DNA of 62,500 bases from Glandiceps talaboti (Eukaryota > Hemichordata > Enteropneusta > Spengelidae): positions 15,739,867 to 15,802,366 of the forward strand of contig NC_135557.1 of the NCBI RefSeq assembly GCF_964340395.1. The letters are read 5' to 3'. The notes below the pieces were generated by a model that saw only the letters and a program-made list of their open reading frames with translations, ran no database searches and was not told the origin of the DNA. Below, in pieces: positions 13,790 to 26,606 of the stretch (positions within the stretch are counted from its first letter, which is position 1; every line of letters starts with the position of its first letter). The translations under genes were made by a program, and so were the position numbers.

Positions 13790-14150
13790 TTTTTTTTTTA
13801 TATTTAGTCAATGTTCTCTCTATATTTGACTTATGTTATATCTATATTTGACTAATTTTCTTTGTATTTTTGACACATGTTCTCTTTCTATTTGACTCAT
13901 ATTCTCTATATTTGACTCATATTCTCTCTATATTTGACTCATATTCTCTATATTTGACTCATATTCTCTCTATATTTGACTCATATTCTCTTTATGTTTG
14001 ATTAACGTTCTTTCTATATTTGACTCGTTTTCTCTATATTTGACTCATATTCTCTATATTTGACTTACGTTCTCTATATATTTGACTCATATTCTCTATT
14101 TTTGACACATGTTCTTTGTATGTTTGACTAACGGTTCTTTCTATATAAAA
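13790..14150. repeat. ~20-22-bp minisatellite carrying repeated AP-1 consensus sites
   Basis: About 16 imperfect units of the form TATTTGACTCATATTCTCTA. Seven units contain a perfect TGACTCA, the first at 13893-13899 and the last at 14083-14089. Flanking units degenerate to TGACACA, TGACTTA and TGACTAA. Confidence 0.93.
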
Positions 14151-14928
14151 CGTGTTCTTTCTTATAAAGTGAACAAGATGGAAATTCAACAGCCCTCCTA
14201 TTTTGCTCACTCGTCAACATCTCATCCTTCTTCTCATTTTCATATCTTTTTCCCATTACATTATCCACTTTGCCATACAAACTCAGCATGCCTAGATGCA
14301 GAAGAAAATTTGATTATTTGCAGTTGTGGTAATCAATTATCTGAGATGTTTGGAGAAATAACTTTCCTGCAAATGCCCGGGTAGCCATGGTTACATTTTA
14401 TTTGTTGTTACATACATTGTTATATATTGTTAAAAACCGTGACTTCCTCAAATACCATCTTTCCTACTACACAGTTTACATTACCACTCAACAAGATGGA
14501 ATGGATTTTTTAAATCAGATTCTGTATTCTTTGTAAAGAACGGCTCAACCTTCTACCTGAACAGTTTCACAATGTAGACTAAACTGGACCTGTGAATCAC
14601 ATTTAGATAAAGTAGAGTGGTTTGTGAATGAGCGATCTGTCATGGGTTTATAATTACTCTTTTGGGTTCAGGCATGATGCTTTATACATGTTGCCAACGA
14701 CCTTTTATTGCAGGAGTCCACATAGTTTTTAAAACGAAAGGTACCATCTCATATAATTTGATATCTTGGAGCTGTGAGAATCTCTAACCTGGCTTCAGCT
14801 GTGAGTGAGGCCATGAGGCTGCACTTAGGACTTTCATAAAAAAAGTTCCGATTTTACTCCACACATCGTCTCGTACCCACTTTATCTTTCCTGCACATAC
14901 TATTTGCAAATCCAAAGTTACAATAGAT
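14151..14928. other. Intergenic stretch without a gene
   Basis: AT-rich; no recognisable element or credible frame. Confidence 0.5.
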
Positions 14929-15010
14929 CGATACTACAAATTCAAAAAACTATTCACACGGCAGTGAAATATACAAATTTTATACCTAGTCATGTATAGT
15001 TCCATATTTA
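14929..15010 (+). repeat. Dispersed repeat, copy 1 of a direct pair
   Basis: Matches 15568-15655 in the same orientation. Shared words are TAGATCGATAC, GTGAAATATACAAAT and GTCATGTATAGTTCCATA. The copies lie about 640 bp apart and are moderately diverged. Confidence 0.8.
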
Positions 15011-15567
15011 CATAACTCGAGTATCTTTATTTCATGCAAACAACAACCTGTTATGAAATTAGCAGATATGGGAATTAGCCCCTTCTAAATGACAAACACT
15101 CGTTCGTCTATGTTTCGTGTTACGTTGTTCATTATATTCCGAATTATGTGTCGCTACCCAAGAATATAAACCATTATGACAATAGAATATTATACAACCA
15201 GTTCTCCTCGTTTTGAGATGTAAACTTAATTTTTGGCGTACAGAGTTACCGGCATATATGAAACCCAAAATTAGATAGGTGAGCGATTTGAGTAAATTGA
15301 GTCTTATCTTGAAAGTCACCCGGCTAATAACTAGTATAATTATAGTAATCACACTTCGTCTTTGTAAATACTCGATTATTTGTCTTTATTGTAATGAATT
15401 GTGTTCCATATTGTTCTTTTCACAAATATTTTTATTGTCCTTTTAAGTCAATCAGTATGCTTGTATGGGCAGAAAACTTTCTAAACAATGTCATTGCCAC
15501 CATTATTGAGCATAGACAGATCCTAAGATCTTACCGGGTCCCAAAGATACGATAATCCAAAGATATG

Positions 15568-15655
15568 ATAGATCGATACCTCAAAATTCAAAAACCTATT
15601 TATACGCTAGTGAAATATACAAATATTATACGTGGTCATGTATGTATAGTTCCAT
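15568..15655 (+). repeat. Dispersed repeat, copy 2 of a direct pair
   Basis: Second copy of the unit at 14929-15010. It differs by substitutions and a 4-bp TATG insertion. The minus-strand frame 15626-15838 runs into this repeat, which argues against that frame being a gene. Confidence 0.8.
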
Positions 15656-16316
15656 AGTCGTCGTTTCTGTGTTTGCCATAGCTGAAAATTTAAAGTGTTT
15701 GCCATTGAAATGTACTGCTTCCCGGACGCGAAAGCCTTGGTAAAATTGGCGGCCATTAATTTTGTCTGGAAATAAAGCCCTTCGGGTACTTTTAAGGAAA
15801 AAAACGTATGTTACCTTAACAATGGTTTTGTTTGGCAACGTCGTAATATTCGATCAAGATAAAACTGTTGTAACACAATTTGCTATTACGTTAGTAAAAT
15901 AAGTAAAGCTTGTCCCACTGTTAATGCAAAAAGCATATAACACCACGAACTGCAGAGTGCAGCTAGAATTTACAGGTGCGTAGTCGGACCGTTCCTATGG
16001 AGACAGAGTAACCAATTGATGTGTGAAAAGAAACAACACTTCATCAGAGTGCATAACAGTTTATGTAAATATTTAGAGTGTAAATGGTAATCTCTGAATG
16101 ATATATTAGCCTTATTTAAATTTACCAGGTGTACATTTTATTCATGAGTGTACGCAGTGGAAACGCGCATTCTTTCTATATTTCTTGCTACCGGGTATAC
16201 TAAGGACGCCATCGTCGCTACGGCCAAGAAGCAATAATCAGAAAAATCGTGTTGTCAAAAGTGGTGAATGTGTTGCCTTTAATTCGTGGTATAATAGAAA
16301 CAAATTGCATGGTTGG
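15656..16316. other. Intergenic stretch without a gene
   Basis: No supported feature; the only longer frame on minus (to 15838) is motif-free. Confidence 0.45.
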
Positions 16317-16461
16317 AGTATGTATGTATGTATGTATGTATGTATGTATGTATGTATGTGTGTATGTGTATGTGTAAGTACGGAGGTAGGTAGGTAGGTA
16401 GGTAGATAAGTAGGCAGGCAGGCAGGCAGCTATATAGACAGACAGATAGATAGACAGACAT

Positions 16462-16541
<80 letters not shown>

Positions 16542-16629
16542 GAACTAGGAACTCACAAGTCGTAACTATGTAACGAAATGTTATGGAATAGATCAACAAC
16601 CGCGAGTTTATCAACCACATGTGTGTGTG

Positions 16630-16670
<41 letters not shown>

Positions 16671-16850
16671 CTGTGGTTCAGAACTGGAGACCCACCGATG
16701 AAGAGAAGCTCAGTCTCTTCGAAATATTTGGGTCAGAACTGTATTGTTTATGATATTATTTATATTTAGAACCTCAGTGTAAAGTTATATGTATATTTAT
16801 TTATTTATTTATTTATTTATTTATATATTTATTTATTTATTTACAATGTT
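16317..16850. repeat. Cluster of simple repeats: TATG, GGTA, GGCA, GATA, TA, TTTA
   Basis: TATG units at about 16318-16358, GGTA then GGCA units at about 16385-16430, GATA units at about 16443-16541, TA at about 16629-16671 and TTTA at about 16795-16850. Neighbouring tetramers often differ by a single base, the same style as at 2836-3080. Confidence 0.95.
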
Positions 16851-17676
16851 TGTTTATATATACATAACTGCTTTTGATTCATGCTTAAAGTTTACTATGT
16901 AAAGGAAAAGGTAATGTGATTCAGTAAGCTAAATACAGAATGTAAAATATGTAAATGATTGATTTTAAAAGTGATATAGTGCACTCACAACGACCTACTT
17001 AGCTCTGATGTTATAAAGAACAGAAGCGGTGTGTTACATGTATAACTATGACATACGTGCACACCATTACAATTCTTGTAAGATATTTCACACACAAGAA
17101 TGTGATTTCCACACGGGAGATGTACTTATAAACATTTGACTTTTTTTCAAAATGTAGAAAGGTCTAACTGTGTATATTAACCTAAATTATTGTTCATTAA
17201 TCTTAGAATTTCACGCTGATTTGAAGGGAAAAAATCCGTATAAAATGTCGCCGTGTACAGTAAAGCTACAGTGACCTCAATTGTCAACCATTAGATATTT
17301 TGCACACGTGAATGTCTTCTAACAGATCAATACACCGGCTAAACAAATTGATGAACCAGCCATAATGCTATAAAACGAGACTCCTGGTCAAATACACATC
17401 CGTATCATTTTGCTGTCACAATTCTTTTTACATCAGGTATTGATTTCTTTTCATCGTCAGTTATATTGGGAAGATAACAGGTGGCGTGTACTTATTTCAC
17501 AAATTTATCCCATATCATGCGCAGCACTTTGATGCCGTAACTGAAATATCATATTACACAGTACGTCTGCATCTCATACATATACATTTTTGTTCTTCAT
17601 TTTTACTAACAGTATTATAAGTATTCAGAGCTATATGTGTGCGTATATTTTGCAAATATAATACAAACACAATTTC
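16851..17676. other. Intergenic stretch without a gene
   Basis: AT-rich sequence; nothing recognised. Confidence 0.5.
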
Positions 17677-17880
17677 ACATACATACATACATACATACAT
17701 ACGTAAATACATACATACATACATACATACATACATACATACATACATACATACATACATACATACATACATACATGCATGCATGCATGCATGCATGCAT
17801 AAATGCATACATACATACATACATACATACATACATACATACATACATACATACATACATACATACATACATACATACAT
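17677..17880. repeat. (CATA)n with a self-complementary (CATG)n core
   Basis: About 95 bp of CATA units, then about 28 bp of alternating CATG/TGCA, then about 75 bp of CATA units. The core is fully self-complementary. The same sandwich occurs at 48436-48677 written as TATG-CATG-TATG. Confidence 0.97.
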
Positions 17881-19185
17881 GGGTATTTCATTAACCTGAT
17901 TTAATTCTATAGAACTTGCCAAGATATCATATTATGACATAAAATGGAGTCAAGTATCAATTTCTATTCTGAATCATAAATTGAATTTCAATATCTATAG
18001 AATTTGTTTGCTCTTTACATTTCAATGATCTATAGGTGACAACAAACTTACACATCATCACCATGGTAACATACTGTGAACCCCTGACCGCACTATATCT
18101 TTACTATACAAAAGATAATTAGATAGTCGACTGTGAACGACATGTTTTCTTCCGTTCTTCATGTTAATTCATTAAAAGTCAATTAGGTTGAATATCACTT
18201 TACTGTGCTGGCAATACATTATTGCTATGTATGTGAAAAGGTGTGTCCGCATTGTACTCCAGGAATGCCAAAATAAACTCATTCTGTGTGTTACTAAATA
18301 CCTGATGGAAGTACATATAATAATCTAGTATTTTATGTAGTGTTTTCAATATTGCTATTTTATGTCAAATAACGTTTATCTGATCTCATTCACTTTGTTT
18401 TAATCATTTAGCTCCTATGGTAACATTGGTGTCGGGGCTGTCTGGTTGATGATGCCAACTAAATCGCATCAACAACAACGTAATACATAAAATGTATATA
18501 TCGTCATATTTATATATTCGGGAATTACAGGATTTTATGACAGCGACTTTATATAATATCTTTTAAGTCCGTTCAATCTTATGTTATTGTGTATTGTAGC
18601 TTTGTATCATGCCTTTCAATTCGATTCGAAGCACGTCTCATCACATCATCACATCACAGTGAACAATATTGCATTCAAATGGAAGACTGCAACCCATTGC
18701 ATGATTAATGATCATGTCTTGTCACGTCACTCATTACTTCAAAAGGCAAGTATCATATTCCCTGGGGTTAATATTTCCAAGTAATACACATTGGCTACAT
18801 TATGTATCTGTACTTCTACATTGAATGGCGAAAACAACGATAACCACGTCTCCCCCCTCCCCCGGAAGTTAGACAAAGGCATATATAGACGACATATATA
18901 TAGAGTGAGCAGCGACCTTTTCTGTAAGGGCTTAAACATGGTGGATTGTATGTCAGAACAATTGGGGAGGGGAGACAATGAACATAATATTTCATATGTA
19001 TACCAAAATATTGCTCGTAAAGAGACACTTTCACATGACGCCATGTCATTTTCAAATATATCACATCACATTACTAAGTATATAATGTATGTAACCACCG
19101 TTTTTGGAAAAATCACTTTAACTGCTAAATATCACGTCATGCCTCACGACTTCAGATTAATTAAATGCTTTGTATCACTCTAAAG
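17881..19185. other. Intergenic stretch without a gene
   Basis: Frames at 18739-19183 on both strands overlap one another and show no motif. Nothing else is supported. Confidence 0.5.
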
Positions 19186-19466
19186 TAATGTGTTCAGTTC
19201 CTGAACACATGTTAGAACACTTAATAGTAACAGATTTTGAACGCAGTATATGTGTTCAATGTAAATACTAGAACGCATGTGTTCAGATTTAGAACACAGT
19301 GTTTTTATTTTTGAACGCATAACATATGTTCAAAATCTTATAAACTAGAACACTGTTGACGCATCAGAACACTGTAACAGTTTTTGAACACAGAGTAAGT
19401 GTTCAGAACAAGCAAATAGAACACATACATTCTAGATCTGAACACTAGTGTTTTATGTTTGGACAC
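19186..19466. repeat. Array of GAACA / TGTTC pentamers
   Basis: By eye there are nine GAACA, three GAACG and four or five TGTTC/TGTTC-like words in about 280 bp, often as AGAACAC or TGTTCAG. They occur in both orientations with irregular spacing of about 10-25 bp. AGAACA/TGTTCT is the half-site of steroid-type nuclear receptors (known), but the array may simply be a decayed short tandem repeat. Confidence 0.8.
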
Positions 19467-19584
19467 ACGAAGCTAAACATGGGACGCGTCCGAAGCGTAT
19501 GTGGCATTATCACATTATATAACATGTATTAAAATATGAGCCGATACTACACCACCACAACGCACGTAACCATTTGTTACTTGC

Positions 19585-19811
19585 ATTTGTAACCCTATTA
19601 TTTTCATAATTTCATTTTTAAATCTGCCATTTGCATTTACTTGACTGTAAAAAAAACATAATTATTTATTCGCCTATCCCCTGATAACCAATTAGCTTTT
19701 GTAACCCTATTATTATTACCATAATTTCATATCTAAATCTGTTATTTGTATATATTTGACTGTAAAAAAACATAATTATTTATTCGCCTATCCCCTGATA
19801 ACCAATTTGCT
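19585..19811. repeat. Tandem duplication of a ~112-bp unit
   Basis: Two adjacent copies (about 19585-19696 and 19697-19811) share TTGTAACCCTATTATT, CATAATTATTTATTCGCC and TATCCCCTGATAACCAATT, with few differences, so this is a recent local duplication. Confidence 0.93.
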
Positions 19812-20544
19812 TCAGGTCTACCAATTAACCCGCTAGGACGAACGAAACTAGATAGTTAATGGAGATGAAATATGAAAAATGATATTACACTCTTGGCTGG
19901 TAAGCTGACGAGCTGATTCATGGCCACTGCTATTTTGCACACAGAAACACAATCATCATAAAAGACCAGCATTTCTCTACTCTAAAACTCTAGTTGTAAA
20001 TGATAGCTGAAAATCACAAAAAAAGAGTTGTTAATTTCTGGTCAAAATGTCATTTTTTGTTATCGTTCGGAATTACCAATGGCGGGAAGAAACAATTAAA
20101 TCCTTCTGCTCGTTCTCTAGTATTGTGACCATTCATGTCATATTTGCATCGACCACATTTAGCTGCCATTGAACCAAGGCCAGAGTTATCCATTTAACAC
20201 GGTCAGACGTTTAAGCTGCAAAAGCCGCAACTGGAATGTTATTATTTTTTTTTTAAGTTTTGTTAGATACAATGACGACCGTAATATTGTACACCCTGAA
20301 CAGTATTGAATCATATGTGGGTACATGTGCATGATGTGTTTGTGAAGCTGACATGTAATATGCCATGGTACAATAAATCCCATCAAATTTTTTTGTGTGT
20401 GTCCACACCCTAAAAGCAACGCCCCAACGTGATCATGATTTTCGATCTTTGCCTCACAACTTATGGATGCAATCTAGACCTAAGTAACATGTGCAACGTC
20501 TAGTAACTTGCATTTACAAAAACAAATCAGTAAATATATTGCAG

Positions 20545-20902
20545 CTTTAATTTTCGCCATATGGATGAGGATTGGGTATATATTTTGGATTTTTAATTTA
20601 TAAAACTATTTTATCAAGGTTTCCTACTTGCAAAATCAATGGGAAAAAAACTATGCCAAGTCCTTGTTTGTATCTCAAAACATTACAAAAGATTGATAAA
20701 TGTTTAAAATTGTTTTATTGTACGTACAATAACACACTTTTTACACACTTTTAAACTTTTTACAATGTATTGTGTTACAAAACACAGACTTGGTCAATAT
20801 TATTTCACATTGATTTTTCAAGTAGGAAGCCATGATAAAATTGCTCTATAAATGAAAAATCTAAAATAAATACCCAATCCTCACCCATATGGCCACTTTA
20901 AT
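20545..20902. mobile_element. Palindromic MITE, TTAAAGTG family
   Basis: Almost the whole 358 bp folds on itself. The left arm (from CGCCATATGGATGAGGATT) is the inverse of the right arm, ending ATCCTCACCCATATGGCCAC then TTTAA. The axis lies in the perfect palindrome ATTGTACGTACAAT at 20717-20730. Arms are about 175 bp and well conserved. The terminus TTAAAGTGGCCATATGG resembles the ends at 50067-50371 and the single end near 13380-13402, so it is a family. The frame at 20572-20754 is inside the arm and is not a gene. Confidence 0.9.
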
Positions 20903-21914
20903 ACAAAGACGAGACTATGTGGAAATGTTGATCAGATCATGTTTGTTAAAATACCAGTGCCGAAAACAGATTAAATGTAACGTAAATACATGTATTTCTT
21001 TTAGTGTTTGTCTTCGATGAACACGACTAATCCGCTCGTGGTCTCTTTCAAAAATCAATGAAATCGAGGAATCAACCGGGATAAATCCACTCTCTATGAA
21101 TGATGTTCTATGTTCTATTGAAAACACATTTTATTGATATTCAGAGATTTTTCTACAAGCGAGAAGCTGAAATGAAAATGTTCCGATCAAAGACATCAAT
21201 TTCAATAGACCATCCGTAGGTTGAGCTGTACATAATTATTTTGATATTTCTTTTCTGCCATCATAATCAATGGCTTGTTTATCTTTCAGTCAGTTTTTAT
21301 ATAATAGTATCATGAATTGTGTGGGCCACATATATGAACAATAATTCAACAGCTATGGTTGTAAATTAATAACATCACCCCCTCCCCTCCCTCCTTCCTC
21401 CAGCTTGGGATTTTTCAACCGAGTTATTTCATAACTGCATCGGTTTTATCCAAGACGTTGGAGTTTCAACGTCTTTTACTTAATAAGTCCTTCCATGGTT
21501 CCAAAAATGGTGACTTTTGATGTGCAAGCAAATGTTATAGTATTTATCGCCGTATCTGTAATATGATGTTAATCAAATTCTTGGGCAAAATGTGAAAAAA
21601 ATTACTAATTTTTTTTAAGGCAACCATAGATGTGTACCCTCTGAGCATGTTTGTGTGTTGTATGTGTGTGTGTGTGTGTGATATTTCTAAATGAAAGTAG
21701 AAGAATTCGATTTTATGGATCTTCGCACTCGAACTGATTTTTATCACGTAATCTGTGACAGCGAATTTTTAACGTATTCATTTTCATCTCCAAAATGTTC
21801 AATTGACACTTGAAATACCGGTATGAAAAATTTACATTGAAGAGTTTGTGTAATTTTGAAAAACACTGAAGGCGACACAAGTTTACAGTTGCTATGGCAA
21901 CCGATTAAGTTGAA
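20903..21914. other. Intergenic stretch without a gene
   Basis: Only a short GT run (about 21662-21680) and T-rich patches were noted. Confidence 0.5.
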
Positions 21915-22330
21915 ACAAATTGTCGTCTGGCGCGCCAACAAATCTAACTAACATTATTTTTCATTTTAATGTCTGGCTCAACCACATCTTTGCAACATTA
22001 CTAAATGTTATCGTCTGGCATGAGAAAATTTAATTAACATTTTACTACACGTTATTGTCTGGCACAACAAAAATTGAAATATCACCTTTACATTTGAATC
22101 CATTGATACCCATGAGAAAGAATGATTATTGCAATGTATGTGTTTTGACGACAATATGCAAAGATAACGTTAGTTCATACAAAGAAAATGAAGAAATGTT
22201 CTTGTTATTTTTTGTCAAGCCAAACATTGAACAGAAGCAGTGTTAGTAAGATTTAGAAGTTAGTCAATCCAGACGAAATATTGTAACAATGTTAGCGATA
22301 TTTTACTTTTAGTCATGCCAGACGTGAAAT
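21915..22330 (+). repeat. Dispersed repeat with iterated GTCTGGCA motif
   Basis: Three to four loose tandem units of about 50 bp begin CGTCTGGC or TGTCTGGC followed by AACATTA-type words (21923-22070). Near the right end the inverse, ATGCCAGACG, appears (about 22315-22324), so the segment has a foldback character. A related segment in the opposite orientation lies at about 26240-26606. No coding capacity is visible. Confidence 0.65.
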
Positions 22331-23171
22331 ACAAAGACACAGTCTTAGGCCCCCAAAACTTGTTTCTGGTCAGCGCGCGCATCACTTAAATACCCTCGCG
22401 TCGGTCTTTTTTCCGTGTTTGTCCAGTCCATGCAGTCTGCAGACCCGGGGTGAAACACAAAAATAACCCTCCCTACTTCAGTGACGACAACTGCAGAGTC
22501 AATCATAAACAAGCACAAACCCACTTGCTCTAAAGTACTAAATAAAAACAACAGTAACTACCATAAATGTATGTAGTAGATTGACACTATATGTAAACAA
22601 TATTTCTGTCGCACCAACCGACGAATCAGACGACATTTTGCTTCAAGTCAACTGACTGCTTTCCATTGTATAATTGTGAGGTTGCTTGGTAATAAATTTA
22701 AGCAAAGTGTTTTTATTCGACAAAACATACAAATTAGAACAGAGCAAAACATATCCGTTCATCAATTTGTAAGAACTACACTATCCGATTAACCATCTTC
22801 CATGACCAGTAAATATTTATGTGGCATCTTACTATCGTTAAATATCACAAAGTATCACCACAGTAAATATTTTAATGGTATTCACTGTTCCGAAAACAGG
22901 ATATCCCTCAAGTCAAACTGCCAGTCGTTCACAATTCAATTATATGAATGTCTCTCATTTAAGGGAGGAAAGCTGCCGTAAAATGTTAAAAGCTCAAATT
23001 GAAACAAATGACTGCAACATTAATCTCACTCCAAGCGTTATCTGATGAAAATACATGTCGTAACTTCATTTTATGAAAGAGGTATCAAGTTGATTAGCCG
23101 CTTAACTATGTTATGATGTAGAAAGGTGTTTCGCAATTATTTTGCTGGGAGAGAGAGAGAAAAAAAAACCC

Positions 23172-23219
<48 letters not shown>

Positions 23220-24390
23220 TGAGGGAGACAGAGAGCCAGTACGTTGGGTCATGAACTTAAAAACCTTGATTCTTTCATTGCTGTAGTATACGTTATAATG
23301 AGGAACGCATGCAGATTTAAAGGCGATATTTTCTCTCATCTTAAATCTTGGAAGTCATAATGATCAATTTATATGGTATATATAACTATCTATTTCAACA
23401 CAATCAAATCCATCAAACCTCTTGGAGGTTAAAGTACACGTTCATTTGGTCACAGAGTTAAAATATCAATCAACAAATAGTCAACTTTGACCTCCCGCTG
23501 TCTAGAATTTGTGTATTCTAACATTCCAATTAAAACTGCGTTGATATAATAATATAACAGATGATTGAGTAACAAAATAAGAGCTCTCACTTTAAATATT
23601 ACTATTGTAATTTACTACGACAGACACACAAACTAAAACTATTTCAACATGTTGATACAACAGTGATAATCTTTGAATGGACCTTTGTTTAATTATAGTC
23701 TCAGTGGGTAATCTCTGAAAACTAGTTTATTTAGAGCTCTGTTATCTTGCAGGGCTGTTTTGTGACTTTCAATCTTTACACCATCTTCATCACAGGGTGA
23801 TTTAGAATCGGACAACACTTGTGCAATCCATACTGAAGAACACTAGATTTACAAACATATAGTTTGCGTCTATCTTAGTAAACTGAAGGCTTGATTACAG
23901 GTGTTTTGTATACATTTGAATGTCAATTATTTCATCAGTGTTCGTGAAATACAACTAGACATCACTGTTATATAATATCATATAGAAAAATGAAGTTATA
24001 TGACCTTGAGGCAAAGATGTAACTCACTGCATTAGTAATTTCATGAACTATATTATATACATTGTGTTATCTTATAGAATAATCGATTTGTAGTGAAAAT
24101 AGAAGCAACTATACACAGATTTGTGACATGTTAAGAAAGATGTCAGGCCATTATATAAACTATTACTACTACCTACACAAGTTAAAAACACCCACAGTTT
24201 TATGTAAATGCAGATAAAAATGATATTGTTCATTTTGACGCTTGTACTGCACTGGCCAGTACATTCCAATATTGACATTTCAGAAGGAAATAATTACAGG
24301 GAAATTTGAAGCGACTTCCCTTTGAAGCAAGTGCTCTGTCTGACAAATCAATGAACAGTTTGGTTATGGCAGTAATTTCCTGACCTATAT
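22331..24390. other. Intergenic stretch without a gene
   Basis: Contains one CAGA array at about 23171-23219. Otherwise AT-rich with no supported gene. Confidence 0.5.
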
Positions 24391-24425
24391 GCATACATAC
24401 ATATATACATACATACATACATACA

Positions 24426-24459
<34 letters not shown>

Positions 24460-24544
24460 CATACATACATACCTACACACACACACACACACACACATAC
24501 ATACATACATACATACATACATACATACATACATACATACATAC
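24391..24544. repeat. (CATA)n interrupted by (CA)n
   Basis: CATA units, a CA block at about 24476-24497, then CATA units again. Confidence 0.96.
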
Positions 24545-25261
24545 GTTCTAAACAGCAGGAAATGAAAACGACACAGTAAGATATATAGCGGTTATTCAAA
24601 TCATACGGTAGAAGTGTCTGATAAAGGCTAGTGCCGGCTGCCTATCGTTGAGTGCATTTCAAACAAGCATTATGTACACGACAAATGCATCAGAGTGCCG
24701 CGTTTTTCAATCACCGCTTTAATCTCGCCAGGCTATATACACTACCAATCAAAGTGGATGGACAGATTAATCCCGGTACAAAGCATTAAGTACAAACAGA
24801 GTGGATGATATGTAACACCGTGGCTTATAGAGCGAGAGACTTTAGTTACATATATCATTTTCGTATGCGTGCATTGTACCACGACAACGGTGTCATATTA
24901 ACAAACTGAGGAAACCAAACTCTTTATATTTAGAAGTATTCTCTGTAACAGATCTTAACCGTCAGATCCCAACAAATTCTTTTTATCTTCGTGATAAACG
25001 ATAGAGACAAAGTATAAAAATCTATGGCGTCAAATTTCAAAATTTAACTTTTAATTGCTGCGGATGGAAATTATCCGCTAGTTAAAATGAAATATCGATT
25101 TCAATAAAAATATAAATGGGTGGCGAAGCTTGTCTGAGGAATTTTCGTAATGTGCAAATACTAGATATAAACCTACGTTCATCGAATTAAAATGAATGTA
25201 CACTGCAGATTAAAATGCGCTTTTTCCTGAAATATAAAAAGAGAAAATGCTCTCTGCTCTA

Positions 25262-25263
<2 letters not shown>

Positions 25264-25328
<65 letters not shown>

Positions 25329-25570
25329 GCCTGCCTGCCCGTCTGTCCATCTATCTATTTACTTATCTGTACATTGTATTCATACATTCATATATCCACC
25401 TGTCTGTTTATCCATCAACCCGTCCATCCATCCATCCATCCATCCATCCATCCATCGACCCATCCATCCATCCATCCATCCATCTATCCATCCCTCGATC
25501 TATGTCTGTGTCTATGTACCTGTGTCTATGTGTCTGCTTGTCTGTGTTTGTCTCCATACATGTCTTGTAT

Positions 25571-25621
<51 letters not shown>

Positions 25622-25625
25622 TTCT
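25264..25625. repeat. Compound array CTGT, CATC, TTTA
   Basis: CTGT units at 25264-25330, CATC units at about 25420-25495 and TTTA units at about 25565-25622. The 165- and 141-residue plus-strand frames spanning it are repeat translations. Confidence 0.96.
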
Positions 25626-26239
25626 TTCATTTATTTCTTTACTTATTCATCTATACATATTTATTTATCTAATCATGTTTATCTATTTTTAATATTTACA
25701 TTCCGATTTTGAGCAATTGTTATTTTTTATTGATACCTAGCCTTCAGAATGTTGACAGATTTTTCTCATAACGCACGAAAAACGTGTTAGAGTGTAAAGT
25801 AATATTTTGTGTAATTGGGTATAAAATTGTTTCCGACAATTCATATGAAAATTAATATGGCACGTCTGCTTTTAATTTCAACCGCGTTCTATAACACTTC
25901 ACTCATTACTTGTGTATCATGTAATGACAGGGTGGAGAAAGGATACTTATAAAGCAACCAAAAACATATGACGTGATAAAAAAAACTTCACGCAGCTCAA
26001 CAAATATCTTACCAAATTTGATATTTTTTTCATAGAACGAGAGTAAATGTAATGTGAAAAATACAGACACTAAAACGAATAATTGTCCCAAAGGATAGCG
26101 TTTCTACAATTATTTTCATCGGATAAGCGTTGGGTGGTAGAATGTATTGCTTTACTGTAGCAAATATTTGTGTCAAAGTTAGTTTTTAACATTCTACGGC
26201 TGGTTTCGTCACTTAATTATGTGACCTCAGTATGGGGAA

Positions 26240-26606
26240 CTACTGACAATTGCGCTGAGGGATTTTATCATCTTGTTCAACAAAAAATCTTGCTAACATT
26301 GTAACAATGTTTGGTCAAACATGACAAAAATCCTAGTAACACTACTACTTTAAAAAGTTTGGGTTGATAAAAACAACATTTGCTACGTTTTCTTTGCATT
26401 AGCTACACCACTGTCTTCGAAGAATGTTGCCAAATATATACATTGTAACAATGTATACTTTTATCAAAGGTCACTGGTTGATTGTACGTCCTTTTTTGTT
26501 GTGCCAGACAATAAGATGTAGCAAAGTTCGTAAGATTTGTGTCCAGTCAGACGCTATAATGTAGCAATTTTCGTACGATTTTTGTCCAGTTAGACGATCA
26601 CTTGTT
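26240..26606 (-). repeat. Inverted relative of the GTCTGGCA dispersed repeat
   Basis: Contains TGCCAGACAATAAGATGTAG and two further CAGTCAGACG/AGTTAGACG units at 26500-26600, the complement of the units at 21923-22070. It also carries two copies of ACATTGTAACAATGT, a word like TTGTAACAATGTT found at about 22283. Related family; boundaries are uncertain. Confidence 0.6.

Noticed and set aside
13790-14150. CRISPR-like array
   Set aside because: Units are head-to-tail without unique spacers, and the genome is clearly animal.
15626-15838. 70-residue minus-strand frame with protein-like composition
   Set aside because: Its end overlaps a dispersed direct repeat and no family or exon structure was recognised.
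25215-25712. 165-residue plus-strand frame, Cys/Ser/Ile rich
   Set aside because: Translation of CTGT, CATC and TTTA arrays.
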